Assembly: GCF_029094525.1 (NCBI RefSeq) | Contig: NZ_CP119107.1 | Span: forward strand, 2,914,001-2,978,000 | DNA: 64,000 nucleotides | Origin: Pullulanibacillus sp. KACC 23026 | Lineage (GTDB): Bacteria > Bacillota > Bacilli > Bacillales > Sporolactobacillaceae | Direction of reading: 5' to 3' | Shown here: piece by piece, positions 9,103 through 17,878 of the stretch | Position numbering within the stretch: the stretch's first letter is position 1 | How the letters are laid out: each line of letters begins with the position of its first letter | The notes under the pieces: generated by a model | What the model was told of the DNA's origin: nothing | The model's input: the letters and a program-made list of their open reading frames with translations, nothing else | Databases searched by the model: none | Made by a program: the position numbers and the translations under genes

Positions 9103-9420
9103 TATATATTCGGAAATTTTTGTCCTATCATAAATATTAATGCCTTTCGTGACCCGAGTAATTTATTTATCCCTTAGATAGAAGCAAACATTTGTCTAAT
9201 TTTCCAACGTATTATTCGTCAACATCATGAAACATTCATCCGTAAAAAAAGGACGAGCTAGAAGTTTATCCTAGTCTCGTACTCATTGACTTTATACTTT
9301 TAAAGATACTGGATCACAATAACATACTAAATTTAAATAAAATTCTAAGCCTTTATTTGGTTTCCCTTTTCAACTAATCGCATCTCGTTGATTAATAGAA
9401 ATATTGAAACAGATGGTCCT
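9103..9420. other. AT-rich intergenic region without a supported gene
   Basis: No open frame with a credible start is visible on either strand. A weak inverted repeat lies near 9250-9282 (GGACGAG and a later CTCGTAC). Nothing else is recognisable. Confidence 0.5.
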
Positions 9421-10578
9421 TTAAATCCTCTCCAGCCCTCCATACACTACATTCCTCAGTCGGTTATGAAAGTAGGGTTCGAGGCTTGGCAGCATTTGTT
9501 GCATGTAGACGATTGACAGCTTCTCTTTTGGATCCATCAGCACCCAGGATCCAGCCATGCCTGCCCAGCCGAACTCACCAATAGAACTGTTGCTTCCGCC
9601 TGCCGCAGGGTCCATCATGACTCTGACCCCTAAACCGTAACCATAGCCTTGATGCTGTCCGTTTGCAAAATCAGTAAGTTGCTGCGAATTTAGGTGATTT
9701 GTTCTCATCAGATTTATAGTAAAAGGACTTAAAATTCGGGCGCCATCTAAAGCCCCTCCGTTAGCAAGCATCTGGGCAAAGCGGGTATAGTCGCCTAAAG
9801 TTGACAATAGTCCCCCGCCGCCATTTTCATACTGATAATTCGTTTGAAATTGTTGATCCATATCGGTAATGGGAGTCAAATTCCCTTGGGTGTCGCGATG
9901 ATACATCGTGCAGAGTCGCTCTCGCTTTTCTTCAGATAGACGAAATGAAGTATCTTTCATTTCGAGAGGTTCAAAGATTTCATGCTTCAAAAACTCTCCA
10001 AACGATTGTCCCGACACGACTTCTATAAGCGCCCCAAGCACATCATGGCTTGTTCCATATCGCCAACGCGCCCCAGGATCAAAGGCGAGCGGCACAGCAG
10101 CCAACTCTTTTGTCAACTCACGAAGGTTCTTCCCTTGATTGGCTTTGGTCATAACGGTCTCTGTTTGCCGTTCAATCTCAGAATTTTTTCCCCCGTAGGA
10201 AAGCCCTGATGACATCGAGAAGAGATGCTTGATAAGAACCGGCCCCGCTGCCCTCTTCACCTCCACGTAACCGTTTTCAGTTTGGTGATACACGTTAAGA
10301 TGTTTGAATTCCGGTAAGTACTCGTCTAGCGGGTCATTCAGTTGATAAAAACCTCGTTCATACAGCATAAGTGCAGCCACACACGTCACCAGTTTTGTCA
10401 TCGAATAAATACGGTAGATCGTGTCCTCCTGGATCGCTTTTTGATTGTCCAAATCCGCATATCCAAAGTACTCTTCATATAATGTTTCCCCCTGTCTTAC
10501 CACTGTACAGGCGCACCCCGCCGGACCATTATCCACGAATCGTTTAAAAAGCGGAGTTAAGCGATGCAATTGAGTCAC
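9421..10578 (-). CDS. beta-lactamase-family serine hydrolase (class C / esterase type)
   Basis: 385 aa. The SxxK nucleophile motif is SMTK at residues 59-62. The second motif, normally YxN, appears as Tyr174 in RYGTSHD, as is common in EstB-type esterases and D-aminopeptidase relatives. There is no signal peptide, so it should be cytosolic. Members hydrolyse esters, amides or beta-lactams, and the substrate cannot be predicted. It is flanked by the palindromic element at 10624 and is not in a clear operon. A GAAAGGGG ribosome site precedes the ATG. Confidence 0.88.
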   Translation of the reverse strand: MTQLHRLTPLFKRFVDNGPAGCACTVVRQGETLYEEYFGYADLDNQKAIQEDTIYRIYSMTKLVTCVAALMLYERGFYQLNDPLDEYLPEFKHLNVYHQTENGYVEVKRAAGPVLIKHLFSMSSGLSYGGKNSEIERQTETVMTKANQGKNLRELTKELAAVPLAFDPGARWRYGTSHDVLGALIEVVSGQSFGEFLKHEIFEPLEMKDTSFRLSEEKRERLCTMYHRDTQGNLTPITDMDQQFQTNYQYENGGGGLLSTLGDYTRFAQMLANGGALDGARILSPFTINLMRTNHLNSQQLTDFANGQHQGYGYGLGVRVMMDPAAGGSNSSIGEFGWAGMAGSWVLMDPKEKLSIVYMQQMLPSLEPYFHNRLRNVVYGGLERI

Positions 10579-10623
10579 TGAACAAACCCCTTTCCTGCTA
10601 CTCTATTAACCAGCTTTATAGAA

Positions 10624-10664
10624 GAAACGCGGGGACGAAACGCGGGGACGGTTCTCGCGTTTCA
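10624..10664. repeat. 28-bp REP-like palindrome with a 13-bp partial duplication
   Basis: The element runs from GAAACGCGGGGAC to TCTCGCGTTTCA and forms a hairpin (GAAACGCG with CGCGTTTC). The same 28 bases recur at 22776-22803 and 47365-47392. Here its first 13 bases are duplicated in tandem. It lies just past the pspA-like gene and ahead of the serine hydrolase gene. Confidence 0.8.
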
Positions 10665-10707
10665 CATTAGTGGTTACCCCTAAACATCCTCTTTTTCTGA
10701 CCTAAGA

Positions 10708-11409
10708 CTATGACTCACCTAGTTCCTTTTTTAGTTTTTCCAATTCATCATCGATCGCGTTCTGTTTCCTCAGATTATCCATATCTTTATCCAATTGGCT
10801 ACGCGTGTCGAGGGGATCCTCTAAAATGCCTTCTTCAGCAAGGGATTCGAGGGCTTCGGCACGCGCTGCCATTTTTTCAGTTTTGTCGTTAGCGCGCTTC
10901 ATTGTATCGCCGATTCCGCCAAATTCTTTGCCAATTCCACCCATGGATTCGCTCACTTTCACTTCTGCTTTTGCCGCATTGTAAGTCGCTTTTGAAATCT
11001 CTTTTTGAGTTTTAAAGTGGTTAATGCGTTCCTTGAATTTTCGTTCGGCTTCTTTCAACCGATCTGCCTGACTCGTGATCCTTTGGCTGGCTTCTTGTAA
11101 GGGTCCAATTTGGGTTAAATAATCCTGTTCTTGCTGAAGGGCTCTTTTGGCCAAATCTTCACGCCCTGATTGTAGTGCGATTTTGGCATCCGTCCTTGCT
11201 CGTTCCGCTTGATCTTGCAACTCAGCCACTTGATGCTCCAACTGTTTTTGTTCAGTGACAACATCTGCCAAATTCTTCTTAATGTCTTGAAGGGCCGTTA
11301 GCATTTTTTCATAGCTTAGATCAAGCAATGCATTAGGATCCTCTAGTGAATCCAACAATTGATTTAATTTGGATTCAACGATCGTTTTTGTCCGTTTAAA
11401 AAATCCCAT
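10708..11409 (-). CDS. PspA/IM30-family membrane-stress protein
   Basis: 233 aa from the ATG at 11409, which follows AGGGGATAGGG; an upstream start would give eight more residues and has no comparable site. The protein is almost wholly coiled coil (about residues 25-225) with the family's N-terminal amphipathic helix (MGFFKRTKTIVESKLNQLL). PspA proteins polymerise on the inner face of the membrane and stabilise it under stress. It is the last gene of a four-gene operon behind two YbjQ-like proteins, 16 bases after the preceding stop. Phage-shock regulators are not visible nearby, so its control is unknown. Confidence 0.9.
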   Translation of the reverse strand: MGFFKRTKTIVESKLNQLLDSLEDPNALLDLSYEKMLTALQDIKKNLADVVTEQKQLEHQVAELQDQAERARTDAKIALQSGREDLAKRALQQEQDYLTQIGPLQEASQRITSQADRLKEAERKFKERINHFKTQKEISKATYNAAKAEVKVSESMGGIGKEFGGIGDTMKRANDKTEKMAARAEALESLAEEGILEDPLDTRSQLDKDMDNLRKQNAIDDELEKLKKELGES

Positions 11410-11425
11410 TTCCCTATCCCCTTTT

Positions 11426-12241
11426 TTAATCATTTAAGGATAAAAATAAGTTTGGTGTTGGCATTATATGCTCACCGTCGATTGGCGCGATTGATGTTCC
11501 GATTGCAAAAAACTCAATAACGTGCGACCCCCAGCCGTGTGACCTTTCATCGAGCTGGACACCGACAATGCCTTCTGCTTGTTCAGCGTGTGCCTCTTGT
11601 TGCATGCGTTCCATAGCAAGCTCCCTTGCGTCATACAAGGCCTGAGTAAAATTTAACTGTTCTTGGTTGCGCCCAAATTGAGAGAAAGCTTGCCGTAACG
11701 ATTGATGGGCAACATGATACACACAATTTCCCATCACCATGGAAAGAGGGCGATATCCTGATTTCAGCAACGTCCAAAAGTCCTGACCCGATAAATCAGA
11801 GGTAAATGGCATCCCTTTAAAGGTTTTAAAATTTTGATTCGGATCCCTTGAGGAAACAGCCGTCCCAATCGCCATAAATTCAGCCATGTTTTCTCCCCAT
11901 TCATAACGATTGACGATCAGCCGAACACCCACCACTCCATCCGCACCCAGTTCTTCTGCTTCTTCTTCCATTCTTGTCATCGCCAGTTCTCTCGCATGAT
12001 ACATGGCTTGGGTTAACACATTCATTTCTTCATTTTTCTTCCAGCTCGATTGTTGATAACCGATATGATAGATCGACGACCCCACCACTAACCCAATCGG
12101 CTCAAATCCAGCTTCACGAATGAGCAAAAATTCATTCACGGATAAGTCGGAGGTAAAAACCCCTTCTGGATTTCCTTTAGAGCGTAAGGCATGCAGACGT
12201 TCTAAAGCATGCTCCGGCAGATCTTCGTATTTTTCAGACAT
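11426..12241 (-). CDS. tandem YbjQ/DUF74-like (heavy-metal-binding fold) protein
   Basis: 271 aa from the ATG at 12241, which has AAAGGGGG upstream and overlaps the end of the preceding gene by 8 bases. Two similar halves are visible. Each begins with a SDLS-type loop followed by a GF/GYxPxxxVxG strand (FEPIGLVVGSSIYH and YRPLSMVMGNCVYH) and ends in an EFxAIGT strand (EFMAIGTAV and EFFAIGTSI). This pattern resembles the YbjQ/DUF74 fold, which forms pentameric rings. No clear metal-site cysteines are seen, so metal binding is doubtful. Its coupling to PspA suggests a membrane-associated stress role, which is inference. Confidence 0.72.
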   Translation of the reverse strand: MSEKYEDLPEHALERLHALRSKGNPEGVFTSDLSVNEFLLIREAGFEPIGLVVGSSIYHIGYQQSSWKKNEEMNVLTQAMYHARELAMTRMEEEAEELGADGVVGVRLIVNRYEWGENMAEFMAIGTAVSSRDPNQNFKTFKGMPFTSDLSGQDFWTLLKSGYRPLSMVMGNCVYHVAHQSLRQAFSQFGRNQEQLNFTQALYDARELAMERMQQEAHAEQAEGIVGVQLDERSHGWGSHVIEFFAIGTSIAPIDGEHIMPTPNLFLSLND

Positions 12242-13166
12242 CAATAATTCCCCCTTTATGATCACTTAACGAAAGGCCTAACTGAATCATTGGCAGTGGC
12301 TTCGTTGAAAATTCGATGACGGCGGTGCCAGAGGCGATGAATTCGAGAATATGATCCTCCCTCTCATCGTTTTCTGACCGCTCCACTTCAATGGGGATGA
12401 CGGTTAACTCGGTCTCACGGGCTAAAATTCCCTGTGCTGATACTTTCTTGGCTTGATCCTTCATGTCTCTAACCGCCTGATGCCGGACCCTATAAACCGC
12501 TTCTGTATAAGTGGTCATTTCCGTATTGCCAACGAACCAAGATCGAGTGATGTTTCGGTCACGTACACTTGTGTATTGATAATAAACGGAAACCCCTAAC
12601 ACATAACCAACCGGAAACATCCCCGAACTCATCAGTTTGGCTAATTCCATAGCACTCACACTGCATAAGACGGGTTCTTTTACTGGAACTGTGCTGTCGA
12701 TGCGAACGGCTGTCCCGATCGCAACAAACTCAATAGCGTGAGAGTAATAGTCCTGTTTATTTTGATAAAGCCTCACATCGACGACGGCTTGTGCGCCTAA
12801 TGCCTGTGCTTCCATCACTAATCGCTGAAGCGCTAATTCCCTGTTCTCTCGGAGCGCATACTCCATATCTTGCAAATGTCCGGAACCCCACTGACCTGAA
12901 TAATTGGACATGGAATAGGCCATGTGATAATAACTGCTTCCCATCACTTGCCCAACAGGTTGGATGCCGTATTGTTTCAAAAGGAGCCAGTCATTGACAC
13001 TTAAGTTGCTGGTCCATGGCAGGCTGCCTTCTTTTTGTTCATGGAGCCGATTCAAGACATAACGGGGCAAATGACCTTTTTCTAGCGCTTCTTGGGTTTC
13101 AATGGAACGTCTTTCATTTTGTTCGCGCTGCTCTTTCCCTTCATCCTTCTTTTTCCGGAACCACAT
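12234..13166 (-). CDS. tandem YbjQ/DUF74-like protein, larger paralogue
   Basis: 310 aa, paralogous to the next gene. The N-terminus is highly charged (FRKKKDEGKEQREQNERRS). Two repeats follow: TSNLSVNDWLLLKQYGIQP with EFVAIGTAV, and SAMELAKLMSSGMFPVGYV with EFIASGTAV. It is second in the operon, 12 bases after the 124-aa gene, and its stop overlaps the start of its paralogue, suggesting translational coupling and a complex of unequal repeats. Function is not established. Confidence 0.7.
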   Translation of the reverse strand: MWFRKKKDEGKEQREQNERRSIETQEALEKGHLPRYVLNRLHEQKEGSLPWTSNLSVNDWLLLKQYGIQPVGQVMGSSYYHMAYSMSNYSGQWGSGHLQDMEYALRENRELALQRLVMEAQALGAQAVVDVRLYQNKQDYYSHAIEFVAIGTAVRIDSTVPVKEPVLCSVSAMELAKLMSSGMFPVGYVLGVSVYYQYTSVRDRNITRSWFVGNTEMTTYTEAVYRVRHQAVRDMKDQAKKVSAQGILARETELTVIPIEVERSENDEREDHILEFIASGTAVIEFSTKPLPMIQLGLSLSDHKGGIIDV

Positions 13167-13178
13167 ACGATTTCCCCT

Positions 13179-13553
13179 TTAATTTAATAAAAATCGTTCC
13201 AAGGAAGAGCGGATATCACGATGTTTCTCTGCGTATCCCTCAATTTCAGCTGATAAAGCAGATAACCATTCATCGAGCTCGACGCGGTCTGATTTTAACC
13301 GAACCTCCCGTACCACTTTTGCTTTTTCAGCCGTTACACCATGCTGGGGATGGAATTGGATAATAAAATGCTCGTCTTCAAAAACCACTTCAATCAGCGA
13401 CACATAACCATCCTTTGAGAACAATTTTTTCTTTTTCTCCACCCTCACTTTACCAGGCAATGCCTGTGATAAACGTTCTGCTAATGCGGCAATAAACGCT
13501 TTTTCGTCCGTTAACCCCTTTCTCCAGATCGCCGCCGATAGATCAAACTCCAT
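13179..13553 (-). CDS. hypothetical protein, first gene of the PspA/YbjQ-like operon
   Basis: 124 aa from the ATG at 13553, which follows GGAGGTG with ideal spacing; a longer frame upstream lacks a ribosome site. It is an alpha/beta soluble protein with a basic stretch VRVEKKKKLFSKDG and a helical C-terminus (EIEGYAEKHRDIRSSLERFL). I do not recognise the family. Tight packing with the two YbjQ-like genes and pspA argues for a shared role. Confidence 0.7.
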   Translation of the reverse strand: MEFDLSAAIWRKGLTDEKAFIAALAERLSQALPGKVRVEKKKKLFSKDGYVSLIEVVFEDEHFIIQFHPQHGVTAEKAKVVREVRLKSDRVELDEWLSALSAEIEGYAEKHRDIRSSLERFLLN

Positions 13554-14295
13554 GCATTCACCTCCACAGAAACGAGCTATGTGAATCGAAACGACTGTCA
13601 CCGCAACGCCCACATCCACCACAGAGAGAAGCTCTTACTTCATCACAACCTCCCCAAATGATGCGAAAGCTGAGCCAGCGATTTTACCCATCCATAAAAT
13701 TCTATTTAAAGAACATCTGTTTAAGTAAACCTTTTTTAGAAAAAATTTAAGTGGCGCTGTCTCAGAAGGGATTCGAAAAATGATAAGATAAGGAAAGCTT
13801 TTCTATATAGGAGTGTCTGCCTAGCCAATCCTTCTTGAAGCTTCATTTCCTTTAGAATTGATCGACTTGCTGGTTTCCATATTATGGAATAAGGATAGTT
13901 ACGCAATCTCCAGGGGCGAGACTTCAAGAAATAGGATTAACTACTTACTTTTTTAAAGGTTATAGGGAAATAAAAAAAAAAAACGACCTACTTATTAATA
14001 ACGGGTTCACTTCAGAGGTGCAAACAATTAACTATCAAGGTAAATCGCACGTGCGATTTTTATTGTAATATCAATGTTGATTGACCATTTCAAATCACAG
14101 TTTAATTTACATGGGTGGAAATAATTATTGGAGGTGTGTGAATTAACCGGTGATTGAGCAAGTGAAAGGTAGGGGGATTACCAAGGCATTTGGATAAATA
14201 TGTTAAAATAGAAGTTGGATTATCGAATTGTTCTTAAAGTAAAAAACGGACTGTAATGGTTAACAAGAAATTTTAGCCGCACCTGTGATCGTTGA

Positions 14296-14487
14296 AATAA
14301 GCGGAGATTTTTCCGTTATCAACCAAAGTAGCGTTCAGTTCGTCGTAAATAAGCGGAGTTTTTCCGTTTAAACAAAAAGAATTGACCCATTTTCATGTTT
14401 TTCGAGTCAATAGTCGGAATTTCTCCGTCTATTTTAGCTATTTTCAATGTTGATTTCTAAATAAGCGGAATTTTTCCGCCTATTTAG
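14296..14487. repeat. four-hairpin AAGCGGA element, copy A
   Basis: Four short inverted repeats of the type AAGCGGAGTTTTTCCG, the third with the variant core AGTCGGAATTTCTCCG, have their CCG at 14313, 14364, 14425 and 14476, giving spacings of 51, 61 and 51 bases. The same arrangement, with matching linker sequence after the third unit (AGCTATTTTCA), recurs at 38870-39060. Confidence 0.75.
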
Positions 14488-14798
14488 AACGTTCGCTTTA
14501 GCCATTTAATGAAATAGGTAATCGATTGCCTTTTATGAAAATAATTAAACCGAATCTCAAAAGATTCGGTTGTTTTAACGTTCACTTTACTTTCTTTCTG
14601 TGATTGTGAATAGTAGTGTGATTTAAGGTGATAATTAGAGTTTTGCACCTCACAAGTACAACCCGTTAACTTATTAACCAAAGGGTTCCGTTTTGAGGTG
14701 CATCTTGGTTAAATAACAAAGAAATTGACATTGAAAAGGTGATTTGAAAAAAAATAAAAATTGGCTAAATGACCTCTATTTGGCACAAAATTATTAGA

Positions 14799-14835
14799 AG
14801 ACGCTCAAATTAAATCTGAGCGTCTTCTCTTTAAA
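14799..14835. terminator. strong bidirectional-type hairpin
   Basis: AGAAGACGCTCA and TGAGCGTCTTCT form a 12-bp stem with A residues before and T residues after. On the minus strand it lies just after the broken receiver-like gene and would end its transcript. Confidence 0.7.
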
Positions 14836-14858
14836 GCCTTTAACTTGATATAACTTGC

Positions 14859-15222
14859 CTATCCCGAGTATTTATTGGGAGTTATTGAATAATGATATAT
14901 CTCAATATCACCGTCTATAAACCCTCTTTTTTGTGCAGCTATTAGAGTATGGTACATATTTTCTCTTCCAACAACATTATCTGTATGAATATAGATTTTA
15001 TTGGCATATAACCCATTTTCACAGATGTATTTTTACTAAATCATATCCAGTTGGTAGCAAGTTCCCATCATAATCCTCGCCTAAATCGTGGTCTAAAGAG
15101 AGTATGTGAACCTTAAATTTTTCCATATAATGTATTGCTTCTTGAATGTTTCTTGCAACTATATATCCATCAGGGCAATCCCTTAAATCATCTACATATA
15201 GATTTATAGTTTCATTAGTCAT
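14859..15222 (-). pseudogene. cyclic-phosphate-processing-receiver-like protein, frameshifted
   Basis: The first part, from the ATG at 15222, reads NETINLYVDDLRDCP then LSLDHDLGED and GYDLVK, the pattern of the small phosphate-processing receiver-like domain (cPPR). A stop follows at 15019. If one A is removed from the AAAAA run at 15030-15034, the frame continues as YICENGLYANKIYIHTDN, then VGRENMYHTL and a tail ending at the TAG at 14859-14861. That restores a full-length domain of about 120 aa. The break is one base in a homopolymer, so recent decay, slippage or a sequencing error are all possible. Confidence 0.8.
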
Positions 15223-15360
15223 TTGGGTAACGCTCCCATTTATTTTTAGACTCATTTTACCACAAAACGACCTTATTTCAGGGCACTAAATAAAACCTAT
15301 TGTGGGACATTTAACCAAGTCGTGGTTTTAACTAATTTTTACTTATTCAAAAGGTGGGCT

Positions 15361-15849
15361 TTAATTTAATGCATCCAATTCCGTTATGGATGGTGCGCTT
15401 AATTTTATTGTTTCGCGTTTCCCGTCATCCCAAGATAGAGTCATGTCTGGTGGAATGCGGGAGGAATGAACATCAAAGCCGATGGATACACCGCTGCCTA
15501 TTTCAGGTTCTTTAATCGTTTGACCGCCAAATTTTATCATGACCTGTTTGACAGGTCGCTTTCCTAAGTAGTGAACTTGAGTGAAGACCACTGGACTTTC
15601 TTTTTTAAACCACCCTATGCCTGATGTCAATGTACCATGCGCCACAAACACTTCCCAAGTCCCTTTACTAACGTGATGGGTTTCATAATCGTCTATATCT
15701 TGATCGAATTGATCACTTTGTGATAGATACCCTTCTGAAGCGTATGGGTTTCCTATGTTTTGGATTCTTGGGTACTCGACTATCAAAATGCACACAACCC
15801 CAATGATCCCTAATAAGCTAAGAAATACTAGCATGTCTTTCGTGGTCAT
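15361..15849 (-). CDS. membrane-anchored hypothetical protein, 162 aa
   Basis: A single N-terminal membrane segment (VFLSLLGIIGVVCILIVEY, residues 8-26) is followed by a beta-rich extracytoplasmic domain. The start follows GGGGAG with good spacing. The extracytoplasmic part (GTWEVFVAHGTLTSGIGWF and similar) has no motif I recognise. It is not in an operon. A lone surface protein of unknown function is the safest statement. Confidence 0.6.
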   Translation of the reverse strand: MTTKDMLVFLSLLGIIGVVCILIVEYPRIQNIGNPYASEGYLSQSDQFDQDIDDYETHHVSKGTWEVFVAHGTLTSGIGWFKKESPVVFTQVHYLGKRPVKQVMIKFGGQTIKEPEIGSGVSIGFDVHSSRIPPDMTLSWDDGKRETIKLSAPSITELDALN

Positions 15850-16020
15850 AAGTTACTCCCCTTTTTCAATATAACATATTCTTTGGTATCTCAATTAGCA
15901 CAGAAGCATAATCCGAAAAACTTGCTCAATCCATAAAAAAAGTACCGTTATTCACGGTGCGTTTTTGTGTTCTATATAGAAATTTTTATTCAATGCAGTG
16001 TAATGTTTTGAAAATATGGA

Positions 16021-16239
16021 TTAGTCCAAAAATGCCTCACTAGACAACAATAATAGTTGCTTAATTGAATTATCATTGTTATCGAGATACCACTTTACCA
16101 AATAGTGGCCTAAAGAATAACCAGCCCAAAGAGGGATTTCTTGTTCCTCATCTCCAAACATATATAAATCAGTCTGTTCCCCTTTAAACTTGATTTGTTG
16201 CTTGAAGGCTTCTTCCCACAATTTCTCTTCTGCCTCACT
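16021..16239 (-). pseudogene. C-terminal remnant of a DUF2268-like (zincin-type) protein
   Basis: The last 66-70 codons read EEKLWEEAFKQQ, then IPLWAGYSLGHYLVKWYLDN and a tail, as at the end of DUF2268 putative zinc proteases (the GYxxGxxLVxxYL helix). No catalytic HExxH part is present. The frame meets a stop within the first units of the 52-bp array that begins at 16250, so the upstream part of the gene has been lost or displaced by the array. Confidence 0.55.
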
Positions 16240-16249
16240 CCCTCTTTTT

Positions 16250-16977
16250 GGCGTTCATCCCTTCGATGAACGCCTTTCTTGCCTACTCTCAACCCTATTT
16301 TGGCGTTCATCCCCTCGATGAACACCCTTACAGCTGCCTCACTCCCTCTTTTTGGCGTTCATCCCCTCGATGAACGCCTTTCTTACCTGCTCTCAACCCT
16401 ATTTTGGCGTTCATCCCCTTGATGAACACCCTTACAGCTGCCTCACTCCCTCTTTTTGGCGTTCATCCCCTCGATGAACGTCTTTCTTACCTGCTCTCAA
16501 CCCTATTTTGGCGTTCATCCCCTTGATGAACACCCTTACAGCTGCCTCACTCCCTCTTTTTGGCGTTCATCCCCTCGATGAACACCCTTACAGCTGCCTC
16601 ACTCCCTCTTTTTGGCGTTCATCCCCTTGATGAACGCCTTTCTTGCCTACTCTCAATCCTATTTTGGCGTTCATTCCCTCGATGAACGCCCTTACAGTTG
16701 CCTCTTCCACGCATTTTGGCGTTCATCCCCTCAATGAACGCCTTTCCGGATGCCTCACTCCCTCTTTTTGGCGTTCATCCCCTCGATGAACGCCTTTCTT
16801 GCCTGCTCTCAGCCCTATTTTGGCGTTCATCCCCTCGATGAACACCCTTACAGCTGCCTCACCCCCTCTTTTTGGCGTTCATCCCCTCGATGAACACCCT
16901 TACAGCTGCCTCACTCCCTCTTTTTGGCGTTCACCCCCTCGATGAACGCCCTTCTTGCCTGCTCTCAACCCTATTTA
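16250..16977. repeat. 52-bp tandem array, 14 copies, each with a 25-base hairpin
   Basis: The core GGCGTTCATC...GATGAACGCC starts at 16250 and recurs every 52 bases without exception to 16926 (14 starts). Each core forms a 10-bp stem with a five-base loop (CCCTC). The 27-base linkers are of two main types, TTTCTTGCCTGCTCTCAACC and CTTACAGCTGCCTCACTCCC, which alternate through much of the array to give a 104-base higher-order unit. In units with the second linker the stem base is often changed (AACGCC to AACACC). Linkers are repeated, not unique, so it is not CRISPR. Confidence 0.95.
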
Positions 16978-17600
16978 AAGCGTGGATGGGAGTCGTTTTG
17001 CCCTGCTTAACCGGAAAACCTCCGCTTATTCCCCCTGAAACTTATGTTTTGTTACTACTTTATGTGCAATTAATCTATCAAAAGTCCTCCTTTTTTATTT
17101 AAAACGCCTTTATATCAATAAAAGGGACATACAATTCATATACGATTAAATGTCCCTTTTCAAATGCTTTTTATGAACTTGTACTCAAAACAGGACCCGT
17201 TAAGGTAAATCACTGTTTTCAATTTTAAATGCGTGAATGCGCGTGTCCGAAGATCCACTTGAGAAAACAAGTAATCAATTCCCAAGAAAGCCCTGAGGCC
17301 ATGCCCGCGGAAAGCGAGGTTATTTTCGCACTAAAAGGAAGTGTTTTAATGATGAGTTATCCACAAGTAGAGAATTTTATAATTTCCACAATAAAACAGG
17401 ACACCCTTCACTTTGTGATGAGTATCCTGCATTAGACGTTGTATTCAGTTTTTCTAGTGGCTTAGCTCGAGACCCCAAACCTGCACGAACTCTGGATAGT
17501 CCGTTTCCTCTTATTTATCCAGCAGACGGAAGGTTATTCGTCAAGCAACCGGTAAAATTTCCTCTTTGCGAAATCGCATTGACTTATTAATAACTCGAAT
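16978..17600. other. non-coding tract between two tandem arrays
   Basis: The first 60 bases contain a partial inverted copy of the AAGCGGA element (TTAACCGGAAAACCTCCGCT, 17010-17029, preceded by GCGTGGATGG...TTTTGCCCTGC), also seen near 38922-38980. The rest has AT-rich sequence and a possible hairpin at 17122-17160 (GGGACAT and ATGTCCC). I see no gene. Confidence 0.55.
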
Positions 17601-17878
17601 CAGGCTTCATTCAGTAAAACGAGGGATCCTTCCCCGCGTTTCAAAGGCTTCAGTGAAACGAGAGATCCTTCCCCGCGTTTCAAAGGCTTCAGTGAAACGG
17701 AAGATCCGTCCCCGCGTTTCAAAGGCTTCAGTGAAACGGAAGATCCGTCCCCCCGTTTCAAAGGCTTCAGTGAAACGGAAGATCCGTTCCCCCGTTTCAA
17801 AGGCTTCAGTGAAACGAGAGAACCGTCCCCGCGTTTCAAAGGCTTCAGTGAAACGAGAGATCCGTCCCCGCGTTTCAT
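17601..17878. repeat. 39-bp tandem array, 7 copies, built on the 28-bp REP-like palindrome
   Basis: The CAGT before each palindrome starts at 17612 and recurs at 17651, 17690, 17729, 17768, 17807 and 17846, an exact 39-base step. On the minus strand each unit is a variant of the 28-base element GAAACGCGGGGACGG...CGTTTCA plus an 11-base linker CTGAAGCCTTT. The array begins at the stop codon of the GPH symporter gene and may act as its terminator or 3' stabiliser. Confidence 0.93.

Larger units (their letters stand above)
13554..14858. other. 1.3-kb non-coding tract
   Basis: No frame in this tract has both a credible start and family resemblance. It holds a perfect 18-base palindrome (AAATCGCACGTGCGATTT, 14042-14059, followed by T residues), a four-hairpin repeat element at 14296-14487 and a strong hairpin at 14799-14835. 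The T and A runs and lack of codon bias suggest decayed or never-coding DNA. Confidence 0.6.

Noticed and set aside
13736-13927. Small minus-strand gene of 63 aa
   Set aside because: No ribosome site or family likeness, in a tract without coding character.
16250-16977. CRISPR array
   Set aside because: The 25-base palindromes are regular, but the linkers between them are of two repeated types, not unique spacers. No cas gene is in the window.
17229-17435. Plus-strand gene of 68 aa between the two arrays
   Set aside because: No clear ribosome site or family likeness, and it lies in a tract full of repeats.
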